Part shown: in pieces, positions 15,542-23,623 of the stretch | How the letters are laid out: each line of letters starts with the position of its first letter | Numbering within the stretch: position 1 is the first letter of the stretch | Assembly (NCBI GenBank): GCA_016206675.1 | Contig: JACQRD010000047.1 | Span: 1-37,040 of the forward strand | DNA: 37,040 bases | Direction of reading: 5' to 3' | Source: Candidatus Omnitrophota bacterium | GTDB lineage: Bacteria > Omnitrophota > Gorgyraeia > Aquiviventales > Aquiviventaceae | Translations under genes and position numbers: made by a program | The notes under the pieces: generated by a model | Told to the model about the DNA's origin: nothing | What the model saw: only the letters and a program-made list of their open reading frames with translations | Database searches by the model: none

Positions 15542-17547
15542 GCGACGGGCACGTGGTCTCGGTCATCATTCCCACCATCGACCGGCCGACCCTGCAGCAG
15601 TCTCAAGAGGCTCTGCGGGCCCAAACCCGGCCGGCGGATGAAGTCATCGTGATCCACGATACCGGGCGGCGAGGGGTGAGTTGGGCGCGCAACGAAGGCA
15701 TCCGCCGCTCGCGCGGGGATCTGATCGTGTTCGCCGATGATGACTGCGTGCCCCCGAGGGATTGGCTGGAGCAGCTCGTGCGCGCAGTTGATCGCGACGC
15801 GGCTGGCATCGTCGTGGGCGGCTGCCGGGAGACGGACCCGCTGCTCGATGCCAAACGGCGCCGGCGCGGCGCGGCGAATCGTGTCCAACCGTCGTCGGCG
15901 TACGGGGGCAACGTCCTCTATCGGCGCAGCTGCCTGGAGGCCTGCGCTGCGCAGGACGGGAGCATCTTTCAGGAAGCCTTCGGCATCGGGGGCATCGGGG
16001 GAGAAGATGTGGAGCTGGCCGGACGCCTGCGGGCCCGCGGGGTGCCGATTGTGTTCGTCCCGGTGGACGTGACGCATCTGAAGCGCGTCACCCCGCGCGG
16101 CTACTGGGCGCAGCAGTTTGGCCGCGGGCAGGGGATCGCCGCGCTCTTCAGGGCCGCGCGATCCGGACGCGTGGCCCTCGCCCAGCAGAGCCTGCTCTGG
16201 GATCATGAGGCGCAGCCGAAGGCTCGGCGCGGCCCCAGGTGGTTGCTTGCCGTGTGGCGCAAGCTCGTGGGGCCGTTTGACGTGAAGAGTTTTCCATCCC
16301 TGCGCCACTTTCTGGTGTTCTGGGCCGGCGAAAAGTGCGAGGCCGCCGGTTTCGCCTGGGGCCTGCTGTGCCGCCGGCACGGTCGTCCGCAGGCCGCGCC
16401 GCGCGTCTGTCTCTGGGGAACCTCGCTCCACAAAGTGGCCGATGAGGCCCAGATGATAGCGGCGTGTGACGCCATTCGCCTGCGGATGCCTCAGGCGCGC
16501 ATCACCTTATTTGCCCGGCCCAACGGCGTCTTTGAGCGCGAGGCCGCCGGAATCGAGGTCATCCCCACGGCGCGAATCATCCAGGTCCTGCGCCGCCTGG
16601 CGCGCAGCGATCTCTTTGTCATCGTTGGCGGGCCCTTTCTTGAGAACCGCGCGCAGGTGTTCAGCTGCGCGCTGCTCATCGGCGCCGCCAGGCTGTGGCG
16701 CCGTCCGGTTGTCACCTTCGGCAGCACGATTCTCGATTACAAGACGCGCTGGGGCCGGTGGTGGTACCGGCGGCTCTTCGAGCGCATTGACGCCATCGCC
16801 GTGCGGGAGGAGGTCGGGCTGCGGCAGCTTCACGCGCTGGGGGTTCGAAGCGCGGCCGCGCTGGTCGGGGATCCGCGCATCCTGCTTACGCCGGCGCCTG
16901 CCGAGGAGATCCGCGGCCTCTTGCGGCGCGAAGGGTTCGACGGCACGCGTCCGCTCATCGGGCTGACCACCCGTCATCTCAGCGACGACGTGCCGGTATG
17001 GGTCAAGCGCACCGCCGGCTACACGCCGGAGCATGTCGCGCAGGCCAACGTCATCCTTGGACGCACCATCAGCGCGCTCAGTCAGCGGGCGGACGTCGTC
17101 CTGCTGCCGATGCACCCGACGTATGATGAGGATCTGAAGACGGCCGAAGCCATCAGGGACACGATGGCTGATCCGTCGCAGTTGAACATTCTGAGCCGGG
17201 CGTACCGGGCGCGCGAGCTCATCGGGTTGATCGCCGCGTGCGAGCTGCTCATCGCGGGACGGCTCGGCTCCGCGATCTTCGCTACGGCGGCGGGAACTCC
17301 GGTGCTCGGCGTCGCCTACGAAAGCCGGCTGCCGGGCTACTTGGAGCAGATCGGCTGCGGCCGGTACGTGCGCGACTGGCGGGCGCTCGACGACACGTTT
17401 GTGCGGTTGGCGGAGGAGCTGTGGAGTGATCGCGCTACGGTCCAGCGGCAGATGCAGGGGCATCTGGCACACCTGAAATCGCAGGCGGCGGCCAACGGGG
17501 AGCTGATCGCTCGGTGGGCTCGCCGGGATCAGGTCAAAGCGGCATGA
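15538..17547 (+). CDS. GT2 glycosyltransferase fused to polysaccharide pyruvyltransferase
   Basis: A 669-residue two-domain enzyme. Residues 6-260 form a GT-A family 2 glycosyltransferase (VSVIIPTIDRP; FADDDCVPP with the DxD metal site near 66; GGIGGEDVELAGRLR as the catalytic-base region). Residues ~285-640 match the polysaccharide pyruvyltransferase fold (CLWGTSLHKVADEAQ, VIVGGPFLENR, DAIAVREEVGLRQLHALG, GRLGSAIFATAAGTPVLGV), which adds ketal-linked pyruvate from PEP. The fusion suggests that one sugar is transferred and pyruvylated in consecutive steps. ATG 15538 (ATGA overlap) is chosen over upstream in-frame codons that lie in the preceding gene. Confidence 0.85.
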   Translation: MSDGHVVSVIIPTIDRPTLQQSQEALRAQTRPADEVIVIHDTGRRGVSWARNEGIRRSRGDLIVFADDDCVPPRDWLEQLVRAVDRDAAGIVVGGCRETDPLLDAKRRRRGAANRVQPSSAYGGNVLYRRSCLEACAAQDGSIFQEAFGIGGIGGEDVELAGRLRARGVPIVFVPVDVTHLKRVTPRGYWAQQFGRGQGIAALFRAARSGRVALAQQSLLWDHEAQPKARRGPRWLLAVWRKLVGPFDVKSFPSLRHFLVFWAGEKCEAAGFAWGLLCRRHGRPQAAPRVCLWGTSLHKVADEAQMIAACDAIRLRMPQARITLFARPNGVFEREAAGIEVIPTARIIQVLRRLARSDLFVIVGGPFLENRAQVFSCALLIGAARLWRRPVVTFGSTILDYKTRWGRWWYRRLFERIDAIAVREEVGLRQLHALGVRSAAALVGDPRILLTPAPAEEIRGLLRREGFDGTRPLIGLTTRHLSDDVPVWVKRTAGYTPEHVAQANVILGRTISALSQRADVVLLPMHPTYDEDLKTAEAIRDTMADPSQLNILSRAYRARELIGLIAACELLIAGRLGSAIFATAAGTPVLGVAYESRLPGYLEQIGCGRYVRDWRALDDTFVRLAEELWSDRATVQRQMQGHLAHLKSQAAANGELIARWARRDQVKAA

Positions 17548-19562
17548 AGATCTGTCTGATTGCAGTGGAGATCTTTGCATGGGGCAAGCATGGCGGCTTC
17601 GGCAAGGCCACGCGCCTGATCGGCCGTGAGCTCATCCGCCGGGGCCACCAGGTCTTCGCGGTCGTCCCTCAACGGAAGGGGCAGCGTCCCGTGGAGCAGC
17701 TCGACGGAATCACCGTGCTGGGTTTTTCGCCATCTCGACCCTGGATGGCGGCGGCGCTGTTGCGCTCGTGCGATGCCCAGATCTACCACTCCTGCGAGCC
17801 GTCGCTGGCCACGGCGCTGGCCCTGCGCGTCATGCCCCACAAGCGCCACATGGTGACCTTCCGCGATCCGCGCGACCTGCGGGATTGGTGGTTGGAATTC
17901 GAGCGCCCTTCGCTCCATTACGGGCAGGTGCTGCACAACTTTCTCTATGAGGACAACTGGTGGGTCCAGCGCGCGGTGCGGCGCATGGATGCGGTTTACA
18001 CGACCGCGCACGAGCTGATCCCCAAGGTGCGTCGCATGTATCGGCTGGCAACCGACCCGGCCTTTCTGCCGACGCCGGTGGCGGTCCCGGCCCGTGTCAC
18101 CAAAGCCCAGACCCCGACGGTCTGCTACCTCGCGCGTTTGGATCGGCGCAAGCAGCCGGAGCTCTTCTTCGAGATGGCGCGCCAGTTTCCCGCCGTGCGC
18201 TTCATCGCGATGGGCAAGTCGAGAGACCCGCGCTGGGAGGCCGAGCTGCGCCGGCGCTACACCGGGCTGCCCAATGTGACGTTTGCCGGGTTCCAGGACC
18301 CGTTCGTCGACGGCCGGCACGCGAGCCTGCTTGAGCAGAGCTGGGTGATGGTCAACACGGCCACGCGCGAAGCGCTGCCCAACGCGTTTCTCGAAGCGGC
18401 CGCGCACGGCTGCGCCGTCCTGAGCGAGATCAATACGGATGGGTTTGCTGCACGCTTCGGCTTCCACGTCCGTGACGGGGACTTCGCCTCCGGGCTGCAG
18501 TGGCTGCTGGAGGATGGGCGATGGCGCACGCAGGGCGAGGCCGGACGCCGCTTCGTCACAGAGCACTTCGAGCTGGACCGGGCGATGGAGGCGCATGTGA
18601 CCGCCTACAAGCGTCTCCTGGCCTCGGTAGCCGCGGTTGCGCCGTCCGCGCGTCCTCCACGCGCAGCCGTCGTCGTGCTGAACCGCGACAAGAAGGCCGA
18701 GGCGCTGGCCTGCGTCGAGAGCGTGCAGCGGCTGACACGGCAACCCTTGGAGGTCGTCGTCGTCGACAACGCCTCGATGGACGGTTCACCCGACGCGATC
18801 ACCCGGGCCTTCCCGCAGGTGCGCTTGATCCGCAACCCCGCCAATCTCGGCGCCTCCGGGGGCCGCAATGTGGGGTGGCGCGCGGCCGCGGCGCGCACGC
18901 GTCCGGAGTTCATCCTGTTTCTCGATGATGACGCGGCGCCTGAGCCGCCGTCGCTCGGCCGGCTTATCGACGCGTTACAGGCCGATCCACAGGCCGGCAT
19001 CGCGTGCGGCAAAGCGTACACGCGCTCCCCATCGCGCACCATCATGTCGGCGGGCATCATCGTCAACCGGTGGACCGGCGCGGTGCATGACCGCGGCGCA
19101 GGCCGCCTCGACGACGGCCGCTACGACCGTGGAGGCTACGTGGATGCCTGCGGCGGTTTTGCCTGGCTGGCGCGTCGTGAAGTGTTGGAGGCGCTCAACG
19201 GATTGGACGAGCGCTTTAACCCGTACGGATGGGAAGACGTCGACTTCTGCCTGCGGGCGGCAGCACGCGGTTGGCGCGTGCGCTACGTGCCTGAGGCGAT
19301 CGTGTATCACGGCGGCGGCAAGGTCGGCCGCAAGCCGGTGGCCGCCTACGAGCGGCGCAAAGTCTGCAATTATTTGCTGCTGCTGCGGCGGCATACGAAT
19401 CTTCTGCAGCGATTCAGTTGCGCGCTCTGCGTGCCTTGGCGCGCGCTGCTCGTGATGGGCCGGCTGATCCGGCAGGGCCATGCGGCCATCATCGCGGAGC
19501 ACTGGCGCGGCCTGTGGGACGGCCTGCGCCTCTTACCTGACAACCACGGAGGTCCATCATGA
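17544..19562 (+). CDS. GT4-GT2 bifunctional glycosyltransferase
   Basis: A 672-residue fusion of two glycosyltransferases with different folds. Residues 1-370 are GT-B/GT4-like (GGFGKATRLIGRELIRRGHQV; PTVCYLARLDRRKQPELFFEM; TATREALPNAFLEAAAHG as the donor motif). Residues ~380-650 are GT-A/GT2 (AAVVVLNRDKKAEAL; DNASMDGSPDAI; FLDDDAAPEP as the metal site; GWEDVDFCLRAAARGW as the catalytic-base region), close in style to rhamnosyltransferases. Two consecutive linkages are probably made by one protein. It begins by ATGA overlap with the pyruvyltransferase fusion and ends by ATGA overlap with the next gene. Confidence 0.88.
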   Translation: MKICLIAVEIFAWGKHGGFGKATRLIGRELIRRGHQVFAVVPQRKGQRPVEQLDGITVLGFSPSRPWMAAALLRSCDAQIYHSCEPSLATALALRVMPHKRHMVTFRDPRDLRDWWLEFERPSLHYGQVLHNFLYEDNWWVQRAVRRMDAVYTTAHELIPKVRRMYRLATDPAFLPTPVAVPARVTKAQTPTVCYLARLDRRKQPELFFEMARQFPAVRFIAMGKSRDPRWEAELRRRYTGLPNVTFAGFQDPFVDGRHASLLEQSWVMVNTATREALPNAFLEAAAHGCAVLSEINTDGFAARFGFHVRDGDFASGLQWLLEDGRWRTQGEAGRRFVTEHFELDRAMEAHVTAYKRLLASVAAVAPSARPPRAAVVVLNRDKKAEALACVESVQRLTRQPLEVVVVDNASMDGSPDAITRAFPQVRLIRNPANLGASGGRNVGWRAAAARTRPEFILFLDDDAAPEPPSLGRLIDALQADPQAGIACGKAYTRSPSRTIMSAGIIVNRWTGAVHDRGAGRLDDGRYDRGGYVDACGGFAWLARREVLEALNGLDERFNPYGWEDVDFCLRAAARGWRVRYVPEAIVYHGGGKVGRKPVAAYERRKVCNYLLLLRRHTNLLQRFSCALCVPWRALLVMGRLIRQGHAAIIAEHWRGLWDGLRLLPDNHGGPS

Positions 19563-21151
19563 CGTATTCGCGACGAGGAAGCGGCCAGGTCATCGCGATC
19601 GGGCTTGAAGCCACCGATCCGGGTTTGGTTGAACGCTGGTGCCGCGAGGGCCATCTGCCGACGTTCACCTCGCTGATGCAGCGCGGCGCCTGGCGGCGGC
19701 TGCGCTCGAATACCGAAATCTCCAGCGGCTCGACGTGGGCCTCGGTCAACACCGGCGCCGGTGCTGGCAAGCACGGCATGGCCTTCTATCACCGGCAGTT
19801 GAAGTCCGGCACCTACCGGCTGCGCAAGAAGTATGCGGAAGAGATCGCGCGCGAGCCGTTTTGGCTGCCCTTAAGCCGCGCGGGCAAGCGGGTGGCCGTC
19901 TTGGACGTGCCGGAATCGTACGCCACCCCGGGCTTCAACGGCATGCAGCTCATCGGCTGGGGCGCAGAGGGCTTAAACGCGCCGCGTTCCTCTTGGCCCT
20001 CGCCGCTGTATCGGCGCATCACCGCGCGCTACGGCTGCCATCCTCTCGCCGGATGGTTCCAGCACCGGCCGGCCTCGCTCGACGAGTGGGCAGTGCTCTC
20101 AAAGAACATGCTCGATGGCACCACGACGCGGGCGGCCATCTTCCGCGAGCTGTACGCGCAAGAGCGGTGGGATCTGTTCCTGGCGGCATTCGCCGAGCCG
20201 CACTGGTCCGGCCACTACTTCTGGCACATCATGGACGAGCGCCACCCCGACTACGATCCGCAGGTGGCCGCCGTCTGTGGCGACACGATCCGTCGGGTGT
20301 ACCAAGTCATCGACCGATCCATCGCCGAGTTGTTGGAGGCCGCGCCGCAGGCCACGGTGCTGATCTTTTCCAACACCGGCATGGGGCCCAACTACAGCGG
20401 CCAGCATCTGCTGCCGGAACTTCTCAGCCGCCTGGGTTTGGCTGGCCGCATGGGGCAGTCGATGGCGCCGAAGGGGCTGTCGAAATTGCTGCCTGGACGG
20501 TACGTAGGCTCCTCCGCCATCCGCCGGATCGCCGACGCGGTCTCGCCTCAGAACATCGAGCGGATCAAGCAGCTGATGCCGGAGCGTCTCTGGGATGCGT
20601 GGACCCGCTGGGCGCTCGCGTTGGGCAGCACGTGGAAGGACAGCCGGGCGTTTGCGCTCCCCACCGATTTTACCGGCGCCATCCGCATTAACCTGCAGGG
20701 GCGCGAACCGGAGGGCAAAGTGGCCCCCGGCGCGGAGTACGATGCCACCTGCGAGGAGCTCGCGCATGCGCTGAAGGAGCTGATCAATCCCGCCACGGGC
20801 AAGCCGGCGGTGGCCGAGGTGATCAAGATCGCCGACTGGCATCCCGGCGAGCAAGTCGACGAGCTGCCTGATCTGATCGTCAAATGGACCGCGGATGCGC
20901 CCATCAATGCGCTCACCTCGCCGCGCATCGGCACCGTCAGCGGCGTGCTGCCGGATCTGCGCTCCGGAGCGCACACGACGTACGGCTTTCTGCTGGGGGT
21001 CGGGGAGGGCATCGCTGCGCGCGGCACGCTGCCCAACGCGCACATCATGGACGTGGCCCCCACCATCATGCGGCTGATGGGTCAGCCGGCCCCCGACGAT
21101 GTGGAGGGGCGGCCGCTGGAGGATCTGCTGGGTGCGGCGGTGAACGCATGA
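19559..21151 (+). CDS. Alkaline-phosphatase-superfamily phosphodiesterase
   Basis: A 530-residue member of the type I phosphodiesterase/nucleotide pyrophosphatase group. The N-terminal metal and nucleophile region reads IAIGLEATDPGLVERW, then PTFTSLMQRGAW and SSGSTWASVNTGAGAGKHG, with the Ser/Thr nucleophile expected in the latter. Later metal-ligand regions include FLAAFAEPHWSGHYFWH and ATVLIFSNTGMGPNYSG. No signal peptide is visible. Such proteins hydrolyse phosphoesters or transfer phospho-head groups; within a glycan operon it could act on a phosphosugar or lipid carrier. The exact substrate cannot be read from the sequence. A GGAGG lies 5-9 nt before the start. Confidence 0.75.
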   Translation: MTYSRRGSGQVIAIGLEATDPGLVERWCREGHLPTFTSLMQRGAWRRLRSNTEISSGSTWASVNTGAGAGKHGMAFYHRQLKSGTYRLRKKYAEEIAREPFWLPLSRAGKRVAVLDVPESYATPGFNGMQLIGWGAEGLNAPRSSWPSPLYRRITARYGCHPLAGWFQHRPASLDEWAVLSKNMLDGTTTRAAIFRELYAQERWDLFLAAFAEPHWSGHYFWHIMDERHPDYDPQVAAVCGDTIRRVYQVIDRSIAELLEAAPQATVLIFSNTGMGPNYSGQHLLPELLSRLGLAGRMGQSMAPKGLSKLLPGRYVGSSAIRRIADAVSPQNIERIKQLMPERLWDAWTRWALALGSTWKDSRAFALPTDFTGAIRINLQGREPEGKVAPGAEYDATCEELAHALKELINPATGKPAVAEVIKIADWHPGEQVDELPDLIVKWTADAPINALTSPRIGTVSGVLPDLRSGAHTTYGFLLGVGEGIAARGTLPNAHIMDVAPTIMRLMGQPAPDDVEGRPLEDLLGAAVNA

Positions 21152-22137
21152 CGATCCCAACGCGCCCGCTGGGAGCCACGGGGCCGCGCGTCTCGGCGCT
21201 GGGCCTTGGCTGCTCGTCGCTGGGCGGCGGGGTCTTCTCCCGCGACGACGCCGAATCGCTTCGCCTCTTGCATCACGCGTTGGAGCGCGGGGTGACCTTC
21301 TATGACACCGCGGATATGTACGGCTATGGCCACAGTGAGCGGCTCATCGGGCGGGCGTTCAAAGGCCGCCGGCGCGAAGTGATCATCGCCAGCAAGGCCG
21401 GCTTCTTGCCGTCGTCGCTGGCGCGCTGGGGGCAAGTCGCCCTGCCGGTTGCCGGGCTGGTGCGTCCGCTGCTGCAACCGCTGCGGAAACCGCTGCATCA
21501 GGCCTCGAAAACACGGCAGGATTTTTCCCGGGGCCACATCACGCGCGCCATCGACGGGACGTTGCAGCGGCTGCAGACGGACTACGTCGATGTCTATCTG
21601 CTGCACAGCCCGCCGACAGCGGTGCTGCAGCAGGGCGAGGTGTTCGAGCTCTTGCGAGCGATGAAGCGGCAGGGCAAGATCCGCCATGGCGGTGTGTCGG
21701 CGCACACGATCGATGACGCGCTGCTCGCATTGCGCGATCCGGATGTCGAGGTCCTCGAAGTGGCGTTCAATCTGTTGGATCAAGAGGCCGCGGTGCGCCT
21801 GTTTCCCGTCGTCGCCCAGCGGCCGGTGGGCATCATCGCCCGCGTCCCGTTGGCCCGCGGCCTGCTGATCGAGCGCGCGACGATGCAGCCCGGCAGGACG
21901 CGGTCGATCGCTCACGCAGCACTGCAGTTTGTGCTCCAGTATCCCGAAGTCTCCACGGTGATTCCCGGCACCAAGTCGGTGGCGCATCTGGAGGATAATC
22001 TCCGAGCGCTGGAAGTCGAACCTTTGACCCTCGAAGAAATACAACAAGTCACAGACCAATCGTGGCTCAGGGCTCGGGGCTCGGGGCAAACGACCCAGAG
22101 CCCCCAGCCCACAACCCAGAGCCACGCGGGTTCTTGA
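21148..22137 (+). CDS. Aldo/keto reductase
   Basis: A 329-residue NAD(P)H-dependent oxidoreductase of the AKR superfamily. The catalytic tetrad is present: Asp53 and Tyr58 (FYDTADMYG), Lys83 (ASKAGF) and the His of VYLLHSPP (~154). The cofactor-binding end reads STVIPGTKSVAHLEDNL. In this operon it may reduce a keto-sugar intermediate. ATG 21148 overlaps the upstream stop (ATGA). The final ~20 residues (from RARGSGQ onward) are low-complexity, encoded by a GC-rich hairpin at 22070-22110, and lie outside the barrel. Confidence 0.9.
   Translation: MTIPTRPLGATGPRVSALGLGCSSLGGGVFSRDDAESLRLLHHALERGVTFYDTADMYGYGHSERLIGRAFKGRRREVIIASKAGFLPSSLARWGQVALPVAGLVRPLLQPLRKPLHQASKTRQDFSRGHITRAIDGTLQRLQTDYVDVYLLHSPPTAVLQQGEVFELLRAMKRQGKIRHGGVSAHTIDDALLALRDPDVEVLEVAFNLLDQEAAVRLFPVVAQRPVGIIARVPLARGLLIERATMQPGRTRSIAHAALQFVLQYPEVSTVIPGTKSVAHLEDNLRALEVEPLTLEEIQQVTDQSWLRARGSGQTTQSPQPTTQSHAGS
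22070..22110. repeat. GC-rich hairpin at the 3' end of the AKR gene
   Basis: GGGCTCGGGGCTC (22070-22082) can pair with GAGCCCCCAGCCC (22098-22110) at 12 of 13 positions. It lies inside the last codons of the aldo/keto reductase and is preceded by a further GGCTCAG unit. It is another palindrome located at an ORF end. Confidence 0.6.
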
Positions 22138-22138
22138 G

Positions 22139-22588
22139 ATGCTCGCAAAACTGGCGCAGCTGATTGCCACGGGTGGCGGAGTCGGATACGCTCCAGTGGC
22201 CTCCGGGACCGTGGCAAGCGCCGTTGTCGCAGCCCTCTGGTGGGTGCTGCCGTTGTCTGTGCCGGTCCAATGGGTGGTTTGTGCCGCGATGACACTGGGC
22301 GGCGTCTGGGCTTCCGGCGTGGTGGCCAGGCGCCTGGGTGATCAAGATCCTTCCGTTGTGGTGATTGATGAGTTCGCGGGCATGTGGCTGGCTGTCGCCG
22401 GCCTGCCGAAGGCCTGGCCGGTGATCGGCGCAGCCTTCCTGTTGTTCAGAATCTTGGATATCGGTAAGTTTCCTCCTATGAAGCAGTTAGAGCATCTTCC
22501 CGGCGGATGGGGCATCATGCTCGACGACGTGGCCGCCGGAGCGATCACCCGTCTCTGCCTCCTGGGGCTGGTCGCCTACATGTTCTGA
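22139..22588 (+). CDS. pgpA: Phosphatidylglycerophosphatase A
   Basis: A 149-residue inner-membrane enzyme that dephosphorylates phosphatidylglycerol phosphate to phosphatidylglycerol. All PgpA family blocks are present: GYAPVASGTVAS (residues 17-28), the acidic metal site DPSVVVIDEFAGMWLA (~70-85) and HLPGGWGIMLDDVAAG (~119-134). The usual DIWKPWP segment reads DIGKFPP, a mild departure. It starts one base after the aldo/keto reductase stop. This is normally a housekeeping function; its place at the end of the glycan operon may be incidental. Confidence 0.92.
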   Translation: MLAKLAQLIATGGGVGYAPVASGTVASAVVAALWWVLPLSVPVQWVVCAAMTLGGVWASGVVARRLGDQDPSVVVIDEFAGMWLAVAGLPKAWPVIGAAFLLFRILDIGKFPPMKQLEHLPGGWGIMLDDVAAGAITRLCLLGLVAYMF

Positions 22589-22610
22589 CATAGTCCACGT
22601 CGGCTAAATA

Positions 22611-22633
22611 CAACATAAAGACGCTTATTGTTG
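22611..22633 (+). terminator. Possible weak terminator after pgpA
   Basis: CAACATAA (22611-22618) and TTATTGTTG (22625-22633) form an 8-9 bp AT-rich stem with a one-base bulge and a 6-nt loop, 22 bp after the pgpA stop. The T-tract that follows is poor. Confidence 0.3.
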
Positions 22634-22663
22634 CTTAATTCTTCATATTGACCTGCTGTTGCA

Positions 22664-22694
22664 TTCGACAGACGCTCTGTCGTGTCGAACAGAC
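22664..22694. promoter_or_regulatory. Palindromic upstream activator-like site
   Basis: Nested inverted repeats: GACAGA-CGC-TCTGTC (22667-22681) inside TTCGACA (22664-22670) / TGTCGAA (22683-22689). They end near 22694, about 120 bp upstream of the sigma-54-like element at 22814. That is a typical distance for an enhancer bound by a sigma-54 activator, such as the regulator encoded at 28489. A weak sigma-70 match (TTGACC-N17-GACGCT, 22648-22676) overlaps the same site. Confidence 0.45.
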
Positions 22695-22813
22695 TCAAAA
22701 GGATTCGCTGGTCCACACACCATCTGATCAGTCCTCGAGGGCGCCTCGTAAAGCATAACTATAGTATTTCCAATAGGTTAGACAGAATAAAATTCACCAT
22801 TTTGTTAGGAGAT

Positions 22814-22829
22814 TGGCATGATCCCTGCT
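22814..22829 (+). promoter_or_regulatory. Sigma-54 (-24/-12) promoter of the exosortase locus
   Basis: TGGCATGATCCCTGCT matches the sigma-54 consensus TGGCACG-N4-TTGCW at all conserved positions except two pyrimidine changes (T for C at position 6, C for T at position 12). The GG and GC doublets are exactly spaced. It lies 64 bp upstream of the sugar transferase start in an AT-rich stretch without a convincing gene. Confidence 0.65.
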
Positions 22830-22893
22830 TTCATAAGGATATGCTCTCTTACAAAGTTCAACCAACCATAAGGCATAAGGCAGGTCATAAGGA

Positions 22894-23595
22894 ATGAGTG
22901 CGTTAGTCGCGAGGCTGTTGTCGTTTCATCAGGAATTGGCGGTTGAGCTTCAACGATTTTTACTGCTTGTTCGATACCAGCACCATGTGCCGCCGTTTAC
23001 GCTGTGGTGGCGGCTGGTGCTCAAGCGGATTGTGGATGTGCTCGGCGCGCTCATCGGCCTGATCATCACGGCGCCGGTGATGGCCGTCGTCGCCGCGCTG
23101 ATCAAACTCGATTCCAGGGGGCCGATCTTCTACAAGCAGCAGCGCGTGGGCCGGTTCGGAGAGCTATTTAACATTTGCAAGCTCCGTTCCATGAAGATGG
23201 ACGCCGAAGTCGCCGGGCCGCAATGGGCCGCCGGAGCAGAGGACCCCCGATTGACCCGCGTTGGCCGCCTGCTGCGGCGCCTGCATCTCGATGAGCTGCC
23301 GCAGCTCTGGAACGTGTTGGTCGGCCACATGAGCCTGGTCGGTCCGCGGCCTGAACGGCCATGCTTTTTTGACGATCTGAATCACTCCATCGACCGCTAC
23401 GATGAGCGCCTGCTGATCAAGCCCGGCATGACGGGCTTGGCCCAGGTGCACTACCGCTACGATGCGTCGCTTGCGGATGTGCGCAGAAAATTGCGGTTCG
23501 ATCTGCTCTACATTAAGCGAATGTGCGTGGCACTTGATGCGCGGATTCTTGCGTGGACCGTCCTGGTCGTGCTGACCGGGCGCGGCATCCGCTAA
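22894..23595 (+). CDS. Initiating sugar-phosphate transferase (polyprenyl glycosylphosphotransferase)
   Basis: A 233-residue bacterial sugar transferase (WcaJ/WbaP catalytic domain) that loads the first sugar-1-phosphate onto undecaprenyl phosphate to start polysaccharide synthesis. A membrane helix (~49-69) is preceded by RLVLKRIVDVLGALIGL and followed by DSRGPIFYKQQRVGRFGELFNICKLRSM (blocks GPIFYKQQRVG and KLRSM), LHLDELPQLWNVLVGHMSLVGPRPE and IKPGMTGLAQV, the family's catalytic segments. It is the short form without the N-terminal multi-helix and CoA-binding-like domain of many exosortase-locus homologues. AAGGA abuts the ATG, so initiation may be weak. It is the first gene behind the sigma-54-like site. 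Confidence 0.9.
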   Translation: MSALVARLLSFHQELAVELQRFLLLVRYQHHVPPFTLWWRLVLKRIVDVLGALIGLIITAPVMAVVAALIKLDSRGPIFYKQQRVGRFGELFNICKLRSMKMDAEVAGPQWAAGAEDPRLTRVGRLLRRLHLDELPQLWNVLVGHMSLVGPRPERPCFFDDLNHSIDRYDERLLIKPGMTGLAQVHYRYDASLADVRRKLRFDLLYIKRMCVALDARILAWTVLVVLTGRGIR

Positions 23596-23623
23596 TACGG
23601 TGTAACCGAAGGAGGACGGCACG

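Noticed and set aside
22682..22897. Open frame of 71 codons from GTG before the sugar transferase
   Set aside because: It spans the sigma-54-like promoter, has no ribosome binding site or recognisable motif, and its codon use is unlike that of neighbouring genes.
23528..23543. TGGCAC...GCG as a sigma-54 promoter for the PEP-CTERM gene
   Set aside because: GG and GC spacing fits, but the -12 box lacks TTGC and the site is inside the sugar transferase coding sequence.
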